Assembly: GCA_041485285.1 (NCBI GenBank) | Contig: JBGPJF010000037.1 | Location: 1-22,082, forward strand | Direction: 5' to 3' | Origin: DATEUP01 sp041485285 | GTDB lineage: Archaea; Thermoplasmatota; DTKX01; DATEUP01 | DNA: 22,082 nucleotides | Part shown: piece after piece, positions 14,493 through 22,082 of the stretch | Layout of the letters: each line of letters begins with the position of its first letter | How positions within the stretch are numbered: the first letter of the stretch is position 1 | The notes under the pieces: model-generated | What the model saw: the letters and a program-made list of their open reading frames with translations, nothing else | Databases searched by the model: none | What the model was told of the DNA's origin: nothing | Translations under genes and position numbers: made by a program

Positions 14493-16244
14493 GTGCCCAT
14501 CGTGACGTTCCCCTACGAGGCGCTCCACGCGGCGCTTGGCCGGGGGGCGAAGCGGGCCGTCCCCGACCGGCCGTCCGTGCTCGAGTCGCTCGCCGAAATG
14601 GGGTGCGCCATCGACGGGCCCCCCGACGGGGCGGTGGTTTCCGTCGAGGCCCTCATGAACCGCCCCGACCTATTCTCCGTGGAGGGGATCGCGCGGTCGC
14701 TACGCCCCTTCCTCGGGGTTGGCCCATCGCCGACCTACCCGGTGTTGGAAGGGCCCGTGTCGGTCACCGTCGAGGCCGCAGTCCTTCCCGTGCGCGGCGA
14801 GATCGCCTGCGCCGTCGTCCGCGGGGTCGACCTCGACGACGCCTCGCTGCGCCTCCTGCTCGACGGCCAGGAAAAATTGGACCTCACCTACGGCCGCAAG
14901 CGCACGCGCGTCTCGATCGGGCTCCATGACCTTGGCCCGCTCACGCCCCCGATCACGTACACGGCCGTCCCGCCTCCATCCGTTTCGTTCGTGCCGCTCT
15001 TTGCCGAGCCGGTGCAGGGCGCCCCGCGGGCGATGACACTCAAGCAGATCATCGAGGAGCACCCCAAGGGCCGAGCCTACGGCCAGATCCTCGCGGGCGC
15101 CGCCGCCTACCCCCTCCTTCATGATGCGAAGCGCGCCGTCCTCTCCTTCCCCCCCATCATCAACGGCCTCACCACCGAACTGAAGCCCGGGCGCCGCGAC
15201 CTCTTCCTCGACGTGACCGGCACGGCCCAGGCTCCCGTGCACGCGGCTGCCGACCTCCTCGCCATGCTGCTCGCCGAGCGCGGCGGACGGATCGAATCGG
15301 TCGAAGTGAACCGGCCGGGCGCCGGCCCCGTCCGCGAGCCTGTCCTCCAGCCTTCGCAGCACAGCGTTTCCCTCGCGTCGGCCTCCTTGCTCGTCGGCGT
15401 CCCCCTGCGCGCCGACGAGGCGGCAGGTGCCCTCGAGCGAATGGGCCACCGCGCGCTCGTGGTGCCCGGCGGCAAGGCCCTTGACGTCTTTTCCCCCCCG
15501 TGGCGCTTCGACCTCCTCCACGAGGTCGACCTCATCGAAGACCTCGCGATCGGGCTTGGCTACCGCAGCATCCCGCCTGTGCTCCCCCGCGTGCCCACCA
15601 TCGGCCAGGAGCGGCCAAGCGCATCGGCGGCGCGCCGCGCGGCCGCGACGCTGATGGGCCTTGGATTCCAGGAGGTCATGACGCTCACCCTCACTTCCCC
15701 CGACGAAAACGAGCGGTCCCCCATCGACGACACCGCCGCTTATGCCGCGCGCGGCTTTGGCGCGCCCATCGTCAGCTCGGTTACCAACCCGATCACCCGC
15801 GACCACTCGACGCTGCGCAACTCCCTCATTCCAGGCCTGCTTGCGCTCCTTGCCGCCAACACCGGGCGCGACCTCCCCCAGGCCGTCTTCGAGGTCGGCG
15901 ACGTCGTCCTTGAGGGCCACAACGTTTCCTCCGTCGCGGGCGCGTATCTGGGGTCCGACGCGTCGTTCACCCGCGCAAAGAGCGTCGTCCAGGCCCTCTG
16001 CTACGCCTTCAGCCTCCCCCACGATTTCCAGGCCGCGCCCGGCAGCCCGCTCTTTGTCGCGGGGCGGCTCGCGCTCCTGCGCATTGACTACCGGCCCGCC
16101 GGTTGCCTCGGCGAGGTCGCCCCGGCCGCCCTCGGGCGGTATGGCCTCGTCCACCCCGCCTTCGCCTTCGAGCTGCGCATGGAGCCGCTCGAAGTCCCCC
16201 TGCGCGGGAGCCAAAAGCGGCCGGGCGAGATTTCGCAGGTGTGA
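14493..16244 (+). CDS. pheT: Phenylalanyl-tRNA synthetase beta subunit (archaeal type)
   Basis: Together with the alpha chain (PheS, not in this window) the product forms the heterotetramer that charges tRNA-Phe. The 583 residues match the compact archaeal/eukaryotic form. N-terminal signature NRPDLFSVEGIARSLRPFLG (about 54-73) is followed by the B3/4 editing-type region with IINGLTTELKPGRRDLFLDVTGT (about 220-242). The B5 region has SPPWRFDLLHEVDLIEDLAIGLGY (about 332-355), and the synthetase-like core has TNPITRDHSTLRNSLIPGLL (about 431-450) and FEVGDVV. GTG at 14493 is preceded by GGAGG with an eight-base spacer. The gene stands alone, divergent from the acyl-CoA dehydrogenase, so pheS is either elsewhere or unlinked. 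The identification is firm. Confidence 0.97.
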   Translation: MPIVTFPYEALHAALGRGAKRAVPDRPSVLESLAEMGCAIDGPPDGAVVSVEALMNRPDLFSVEGIARSLRPFLGVGPSPTYPVLEGPVSVTVEAAVLPVRGEIACAVVRGVDLDDASLRLLLDGQEKLDLTYGRKRTRVSIGLHDLGPLTPPITYTAVPPPSVSFVPLFAEPVQGAPRAMTLKQIIEEHPKGRAYGQILAGAAAYPLLHDAKRAVLSFPPIINGLTTELKPGRRDLFLDVTGTAQAPVHAAADLLAMLLAERGGRIESVEVNRPGAGPVREPVLQPSQHSVSLASASLLVGVPLRADEAAGALERMGHRALVVPGGKALDVFSPPWRFDLLHEVDLIEDLAIGLGYRSIPPVLPRVPTIGQERPSASAARRAAATLMGLGFQEVMTLTLTSPDENERSPIDDTAAYAARGFGAPIVSSVTNPITRDHSTLRNSLIPGLLALLAANTGRDLPQAVFEVGDVVLEGHNVSSVAGAYLGSDASFTRAKSVVQALCYAFSLPHDFQAAPGSPLFVAGRLALLRIDYRPAGCLGEVAPAALGRYGLVHPAFAFELRMEPLEVPLRGSQKRPGEISQV

Positions 16245-16269
16245 GGGTGCTCCCTTCGCGCGCGGCCAT

Positions 16270-16283
16270 CCTGGCAATCCAGG
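16270..16283 (+). terminator. Short hairpin after pheT
   Basis: cctgg-caat-ccagg forms a 5-bp stem with a four-base loop 26 nt after the pheT stop. It has no T-run. The rest of the 242-bp gap up to the tRNA is C-rich; its small open frames have no recognisable features, and I see no clear tRNA promoter in it. Confidence 0.25.
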
Positions 16284-16486
16284 GACTGTGAATGCGGCCG
16301 CTCCCCGGGGGCCTCGCGCCCGCGGCCTCTTTCCCCCCGTTTGGCCGCCGAATTGCGACGTGCCGATCGCGCAGGCCAGCGCCCCTGAAACGCCCCCGCC
16401 CCGGCCGCCCGTCCGCGCGAACGTACCGCCCCCCTGCCCCCCGAAACCCTTTTCTCCACCCCGTCCTTGCCCGCTTCCGATGACAA

Positions 16487-16573
16487 GCGGAGGTAGCCCA
16501 GCCTGGCAAGGCGCGGGATTGCTAATTCCGTGGGCGTATGCCCTCGTGAGTTCAAATCTCACCCTCCGCGCCA
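16487..16573 (+). tRNA. tRNA-Ser (anticodon GCU), CCA encoded
   Basis: The sequence folds as a class II tRNA. The acceptor GCGGAGG (16487-16493) pairs with CCTCCGC (16563-16569), followed by discriminator G and an encoded CCA. The three-pair D stem GCC/GGC is normal for tRNA-Ser. The anticodon stem CGGGA/TTCCG holds the loop TTGCTAA with anticodon GCT at positions 34-36, reading AGC/AGU. A long variable arm has stem GGGC/GCCC, and the T arm is GTGAG-TTCAAAT-CTCAC. No intron is present. Confidence 0.95.
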
Positions 16574-16647
16574 CTCCTCGAGCCCCCCAGCCCCGGCCCT
16601 CGAGCAGTAGTCTTGCCTTTGCCCTTCCTGCAGCGCGGTGATCCCCC

Positions 16648-18687
16648 ATGGCCCGCGGCCCGCGCAACGCGCCTTCCAAGTCGGCCCTCCAGCAGAAGGA
16701 GGAGGAAGACGCCGCCCGCCGCGCCGAAGTCCCCATGTTCTCGTTCGAGGGGCTCACCGTCCACCGGCGGCGCTTCGCGTTCCTCGCCGTCGGCGTCATC
16801 GTGCTGCTCATCGGCAGCGTGTTCGCCGGCGGCGCCATCACCTCCCCCTCCGCCGTCGACCTGTCGAGCCCCGCCCCCAAGGCCCAGGCCAAGGCCGGCG
16901 AGGTCGCCAACTTTACCTTCACCGTCCGCAACAGCGCGCTGTTCGCCTCCTACGCCTACGAGACCCACGTCCTCAACCTGCCAAGCGGCTGGTCGGCCAA
17001 GTCTGGCGAAACCGCCTTCGCGCTTTCCGCCGGCGGCTCCCGCGACCTCCAACTCTCTATCGGCACCGCCCCCGACGCCTCCCCCGGCCACGACTACACC
17101 AACATCACCCTCAAGGTCCTCGTCAAGACCGGCGACCTCAACCGCACGCTCGCCTCCAAGTCCATCCCCCTCACCGTCCACATCGTCCCCTCGTCCATCG
17201 GCATGGTCTTCGAGAACCGCGTCACCAACGGCACCTTCGCCGGCGGCGCGATGACCGCCAACCTCAACTTCACCCCAACCTCCTGCGGCGCCTCAAGCTC
17301 CACCATCAACTTCGAAGCCCCCGCCGACGCCAACATCACCAACGCCGGCTTCACGGTCAACTACGACGCCTCCGACTCCAACGCCACAGGGTGGCTTGCC
17401 GCCGACGTGGGCGCCGACGGCTCCATCGACGGCAACGTCACCCTCTCCGGCCCCGCCCCCCGCATCAACCTCGGGCCATCCGGGTTTGTAAACTACTCGC
17501 TCAACCACCCCGCACCCTCCGGCTCCCTCGTCGTCCCCGTCGCCATCACGTCATGTATGAACGCCACCTCGTGGAACGCCACCCTCAACAACGCGCTCCT
17601 CGGCTACCAGTTCCCCACGCCCGCCGGCGCCGTCACCCCCGCCGACACCTCCAACCCCAACTCCCCCCAGGCCCTCGTCCACTTCCTCGCGCGGCTCACC
17701 AACGACGAGCCGCGCCCCGTAAGCCTCATCGTCGGCCTCCCGACCTTGCCCACCGGCTGGGACTTCACCCCCGCCCTTGCCACCACCCCCATCAACGTCC
17801 CCCCCGGAGGCTCCAACCTCCTCGACTTCACGCTCCGCGTCGCCAAGAGCACCGCAGAGGGCGAGATGCACCTCGACTTCCAGGCCTGCATCCAGGCCAA
17901 CCCCCGCGACTGCGCAACCGCGCCGGCCACCGTGTCGATGCCCGCCGTCCCCTACTTCACCGTCAAGACCTACATCGAGCCCGCCACCCTCAAGGAGGTT
18001 TACCGCGGCCGGTCCACCGATGTCCTCCTCTTCGCCCAAAACCTCGGCAACGAACCCACCGCCTTCGAGATCACCGTCGGCAGCTCCCCGGGGCTCAACG
18101 TTTCGTTCTACGACGGTTCGGGCCCGCTTAGCCTCGGCCCCCAAACCCAGGTCCCCCTCGCCCTCAACGAGACCCGCCTCTTCGTCATGCATGTCAGCGC
18201 CATCCCCGGCGCCTCCTCCTCCGTCTACTCCCTCAACCCCACCTTCCGCAACGCAAGCGCCGGCATCGTCCAGTCCAACCTGTTCATGTCGTTCAACCTC
18301 ATCGACCCCACCATCGACCCCAAGGTCGCCGCGGTCGGCTCACGGCTCAGCGTCGACTTCACCGGGGTCACCGCCTCCGGCCTCCTCTTCGACACCAACC
18401 AGTTCAGCATGCTCCCCCTCATCGACCAGCACCAGCGCGCCACCCACCCCCAGTACGTGAAGCCCGCCGCGGGCAGCGTCACCCCCTACGAGGTCGCCAT
18501 CCAGGAGCTTGCCAACTACACCGGCACCGCCCACAAGGGCTTCGAACCGTACCTCGTCGGCTCCATGGAGCGCGAGACCATCGTCTTCTGGCTCACGCCC
18601 GCCCAGACGGCGCTGCCGCAAACGGCCTTCCTCAAGGACGAGACGCTCATCTTCGAGGTCCACATCACCATCATCAGCGCGCTCTAG
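16648..18687 (+). CDS. Membrane-anchored exported protein with C-terminal FKBP-like domain
   Basis: The 679-residue product has a charged cytoplasmic N-terminus (1-42, HRRR before the helix), one membrane helix at about 43-64 and a long outside region, as in a signal-anchored protein. The outside part has several beta-sandwich stretches of the CARDB/NEW3-like kind (Gly-Gly-Ser turns, NFTF, PSGWS) and many N-glycosylation sequons. The last 123 residues (557-679) resemble an FKBP prolyl isomerase: VGSRLSVDFTG (564-573), LLFDT (579-583), KGFEPYLVGSM (630-640) and LIFEVHITI (667-675), matching the usual V-x-Y-x-G, FDT, PGFE-x-L-x-GM and LxFEVxLxxI order. The pocket Tyr is Phe at 571, so activity is uncertain. 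ATG at 16648 is chosen with GGTGA eight bases upstream. It may fold surface glycoproteins; that is inference. Confidence 0.87.
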   Translation: MARGPRNAPSKSALQQKEEEDAARRAEVPMFSFEGLTVHRRRFAFLAVGVIVLLIGSVFAGGAITSPSAVDLSSPAPKAQAKAGEVANFTFTVRNSALFASYAYETHVLNLPSGWSAKSGETAFALSAGGSRDLQLSIGTAPDASPGHDYTNITLKVLVKTGDLNRTLASKSIPLTVHIVPSSIGMVFENRVTNGTFAGGAMTANLNFTPTSCGASSSTINFEAPADANITNAGFTVNYDASDSNATGWLAADVGADGSIDGNVTLSGPAPRINLGPSGFVNYSLNHPAPSGSLVVPVAITSCMNATSWNATLNNALLGYQFPTPAGAVTPADTSNPNSPQALVHFLARLTNDEPRPVSLIVGLPTLPTGWDFTPALATTPINVPPGGSNLLDFTLRVAKSTAEGEMHLDFQACIQANPRDCATAPATVSMPAVPYFTVKTYIEPATLKEVYRGRSTDVLLFAQNLGNEPTAFEITVGSSPGLNVSFYDGSGPLSLGPQTQVPLALNETRLFVMHVSAIPGASSSVYSLNPTFRNASAGIVQSNLFMSFNLIDPTIDPKVAAVGSRLSVDFTGVTASGLLFDTNQFSMLPLIDQHQRATHPQYVKPAAGSVTPYEVAIQELANYTGTAHKGFEPYLVGSMERETIVFWLTPAQTALPQTAFLKDETLIFEVHITIISAL

Positions 18688-18716
18688 GGGCGCCTTGCGA
18701 GCCGGCCCCGCGCCCC
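18687..18716. terminator. Candidate bidirectional terminator hairpin
   Basis: ggggcgc (18687-18693) and gcgcccc (18710-18716) are perfect inverted repeats around a 16-nt loop. They fill the 31-bp gap between two convergent stop codons. There is no T-run on either strand, so the role is tentative. Confidence 0.35.
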
Positions 18717-18718
18717 CC

Positions 18719-19552
18719 TCACTTCTTCGGGTAGAACACCGTCAGCAGTTTCGTCGCCACATCCACCGCCGGCTTCAGGCACTCGCCCTGCAACTTCAGC
18801 ACCTTGTTCTCAATCTCGGCCACCGCCTTGTCGTCGCCCTGGTTCTCCTGCCACTGCTGCAGCAGCACCGCCGCGTCCGAGTACTTCGACTTCACGAGCT
18901 CCACATGGCCGTCCACCCAGTTCTTCAGGTACAGCGCAATCTCGGCGTCGTCCACCCCCGACAAGTCCATTTCCCCTGCAGAGGCCGGGATGCTCTTCAC
19001 GAGCTCGTCCGAGCGCTCCTCGGCAATCTGCTCGTACGCGTCGTGCCCCGCAATGAAAATCACCAGGTTCTCGATGAGCCCCCGCACATACTCGTTGCGC
19101 TCCTTCTCCCCCGGGATCATCGTGTAGCGCCCCACATCTTCGAAGGTCAGCACCTTCGCCGAGTGGAACGGCACGCTCACATCAATCAGGAAATGCACCA
19201 TCTTCGCCAAACTCTTCGTCGCAACACGGTCCGACAGCGGCAGCTTCCCCCCCTGCTTCTGCAGCGAAGTCCGCGCGTCCCTAAAGTGCTTCAGCACCGT
19301 GTCGGCCGCCTTCGTCGAGTACTTGTCCACCCACCCGTCGATCTCGTAAAGCGCCGACATCACAATCAGGTAGGTGTTCTTCACCTGGTCCGCCTGGTCG
19401 GTCGGCACCTCCATCTCGAGGGCCAAAATGTTTGCAAACAAACTCTCGTCCATCACCTCGGCGTCCTTTGTGAACGCCGTCTGCGCCTCCCGCGAGAGCG
19501 CAAAGCCCTCCACGATCCGGCCCGCGACCGCCCCGTGCGTCCCCCGCTGCAC
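18719..19552 (-). CDS. Uncharacterised helical protein
   Basis: I do not recognise this 277-residue protein. It is acidic-to-neutral, soluble and predicted by eye to be almost wholly alpha-helical, without a signal peptide, membrane helix, cysteine cluster or nucleotide motif. Blocks that look structured include FANILALEMEVPTDQADQVK (about 39-58), MVHFLIDVSVPFHSAKVLTFED (about 117-138) and a long heptad-like C-terminal stretch (about 215-270). The GTG at 19552 is the first start after the in-frame stop and sits about 36 nt below a TATA-like GTTATTTGC, allowing a leader of about 10 nt. It follows the TPR-like gene by 48 nt on the same strand and faces the FKBP-like gene. Coding status is supported by its length, position and normal composition. 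Confidence 0.75.
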   Translation of the reverse strand: MQRGTHGAVAGRIVEGFALSREAQTAFTKDAEVMDESLFANILALEMEVPTDQADQVKNTYLIVMSALYEIDGWVDKYSTKAADTVLKHFRDARTSLQKQGGKLPLSDRVATKSLAKMVHFLIDVSVPFHSAKVLTFEDVGRYTMIPGEKERNEYVRGLIENLVIFIAGHDAYEQIAEERSDELVKSIPASAGEMDLSGVDDAEIALYLKNWVDGHVELVKSKYSDAAVLLQQWQENQGDDKAVAEIENKVLKLQGECLKPAVDVATKLLTVFYPKK

Positions 19553-19583
19553 GCCGCCGCCCCCACGTGGAACCCAAGCGCCA

Positions 19584-19592
19584 GCAAATAAC
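19584..19592 (-). promoter_or_regulatory. TATA-like box of the helical-protein gene
   Basis: The minus strand reads GTTATTTGC in otherwise GC-rich sequence between the two minus-strand genes, about 36 nt upstream of the GTG at 19552. It suggests that the downstream gene can be transcribed independently. Confidence 0.4.
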
Positions 19593-19600
19593 CTCGCCGA

Positions 19601-20326
19601 TCAGACCGCTCCCGCGCGTCGCCGCTCCAACGCTTCCAGGGCATTCACGACTTCGTCCAGCTTCGGAGACCGCCCCAGACGTTTCAAAAGTCCCTTCAAG
19701 CAGTCGGCGGCTTCATCTTCCACGGCGTCAAAGCCGGCCGACCCCAGCGCCTTCTCCACGGACTTCGCACACCGCGCCTCGAAGCGGTCGGGCGCCCCGC
19801 CGAACTGCCACAGGAGGCTGCTTAGCAAAAGCTTTCCCGCCGCCGTCCGGGCGTCACCCCGTTGCACCAAAACTTCCGCCTCCACCTCGACCGCTCGCGC
19901 CCATACAAGAATCTCCATCGCTTGCCTGCCGGCGCCCTGCGCGCTCCGGGATGCCTCCAGCGCAGCGTCGTATTCCTGCAGCGCCAGGCTCGCCTCCGCC
20001 CGGGCAAGCCAAGCCGTTGCCCCTACATTTTCCGCCCGAGCGCCGAGAGTTGCAATTGCCTGGTCCGCGTCCTTTTGCGCCTGCGCAAGGTCCCCTGACA
20101 TCCGCGCCGCTGTCGACAGATTTACAAGCGCCGCGGCCTCAAGCTCGCGATCCCCCGTCGCCCGCGCCTGCACAGCCGCCCGCTCGAGCATCTCCCGCGC
20201 CAGCGCCGGATCCCGCGATTCCGCCGCCTGAATGCCCGCAAAGGTCGGACCCTCGGCGTCCGATACATGCTTCGCACGCGCACGGCGTTTCCGCTTCCGC
20301 CGGTCCTTTTCAAGACCCCCTCCCAC
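19601..20326 (-). CDS. TPR-like repeat protein
   Basis: The 241-residue product starts with a strongly basic stretch (EKDRRKRKRRARAK, about 6-19), then consists of helical pairs with tetratricopeptide spacing. Examples are AALVNLSTAARMSGDLAQAQ (about 65-84), WLARAEASLALQEYDAALEA (about 104-123) and AEVLVQRGDARTAAGKLL (about 148-165). TPR solenoids bind other proteins; no catalytic motif is visible. The basic N-terminus could contact RNA or the ribosome, and the gene lies directly downstream of the 23S gene on the same strand, but a link with rRNA is speculation. The GTG at 20326 is the first start codon after an in-frame stop. Confidence 0.72.
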   Translation of the reverse strand: MGGGLEKDRRKRKRRARAKHVSDAEGPTFAGIQAAESRDPALAREMLERAAVQARATGDRELEAAALVNLSTAARMSGDLAQAQKDADQAIATLGARAENVGATAWLARAEASLALQEYDAALEASRSAQGAGRQAMEILVWARAVEVEAEVLVQRGDARTAAGKLLLSSLLWQFGGAPDRFEARCAKSVEKALGSAGFDAVEDEAADCLKGLLKRLGRSPKLDEVVNALEALERRRAGAV

Positions 20327-20365
20327 GCCAACCGGCTTGCCCCATCATCGCGCCGCCCCTTCAAA

Positions 20366-20379
20366 GTTGGCAAGCCAAC
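20366..20379. repeat. Inverted repeat upstream of the TPR-like gene
   Basis: gttggc-aa-gccaac is a perfect 6-bp inverted repeat with a two-base centre, 40-53 nt upstream of the TPR-like GTG. It could be an operator or a small RNA hairpin after the 23S gene. Confidence 0.3.
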
Positions 20380-20407
20380 GCCCCGCCAGCGCTCCCGCTC
20401 AACCAAC

Positions 20408-20423
20408 GGAGTCCCCCCACTCC
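20408..20423 (-). terminator. Hairpin downstream of 23S rRNA
   Basis: ggagt-cccccc-actcc forms a 5-bp stem about 30 nt beyond the estimated 3' end of the 23S rRNA. It may contribute to termination or processing. The stem is short and no T-run follows on the minus strand. Confidence 0.3.
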
Positions 20424-20454
20424 CCATCCGCAGACGCACTTAGAGGTCGGGCCA

Positions 20455-22082
<1,628 letters not shown>

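Noticed and set aside
13255..14505. A 416-codon plus-strand frame opposite the acyl-CoA dehydrogenase
   Set aside because: The minus strand has all acyl-CoA dehydrogenase signatures; the plus frame has none and would overlap the start of pheT.
14700..16931. A 743-codon minus-strand frame opposite pheT
   Set aside because: It spans pheT, the tRNA-Ser gene and the next gene start, and reads as compositionally biased sequence.
16638..18131. A 497-codon plus-strand frame overlapping the FKBP-like protein gene
   Set aside because: It is Arg/His/Pro-rich and out of frame with a protein having a membrane helix, sequons and a recognisable C-terminal domain.

Overview
The window is archaeal chromosomal DNA with very high GC and C-rich third codon positions. 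It carries an archaeal-type 23S rRNA (3' part, minus strand), an archaeal-type phenylalanyl-tRNA synthetase beta chain, a class II tRNA-Ser, a type-4 uracil-DNA glycosylase, and TATA-like boxes at about -25 that imply leaderless or short-leader mRNAs. Two large exported proteins are rich in Asn-X-Ser/Thr sequons. No 5S rRNA gene follows the 23S gene. That fits the scattered rRNA genes of Thermoplasmatota, but the phylum is an inference.

Bases 1-8,000 hold a regulatory cluster. On the minus strand, read in transcription order, are a von Willebrand A (vWA) protein, a zinc-ribbon/FHA protein, a protein kinase fused to an FHA domain and a PP2C phosphatase; the last three genes are separated by only 3-32 nt. 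A convergent plus-strand gene encodes a second zinc-ribbon/FHA protein. Divergent from that gene is a minus-strand run: uracil-DNA glycosylase, a pseudo-GTPase overlapping it, an intact P-loop GTPase with its own promoter, and the N-terminal part of a protein resembling the GTPase-associated GAP1 family. Together these look like a phosphorylation-plus-GTPase signalling system of the kind known from bacterial TerY-P triads and GAP1/double-GTPase neighbourhoods, here in an archaeon and without a type VI secretion system in view. The GTPase and pseudo-GTPase are clearly ancient duplicates, and only one keeps the nucleotide-binding motifs.

Bases 8,070-13,139 encode a surface protein of about 1,689 residues on the same strand, directly upstream of the vWA gene. 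It has a signal peptide, a glutamine-amidotransferase-like domain, CARDB-like and cadherin/Ig-like repeats, one C-terminal membrane helix and a cytoplasmic tail of Tyr-Asp-rich hexamers. It could be the membrane partner or a substrate of the kinase cluster, but this is inferred only from position and the tail.

Bases 13,200-16,600 are mostly housekeeping: an acyl-CoA dehydrogenase (minus), divergent pheT (plus) and tRNA-Ser(GCU). Bases 16,648-18,687 encode a membrane-anchored, sequon-rich exported protein that ends in an FKBP-like domain, probably an extracytoplasmic folding helper. Two minus-strand genes follow, an unrecognised helical protein and a TPR-like protein. The window ends with about 1.6 kb of 23S rRNA.
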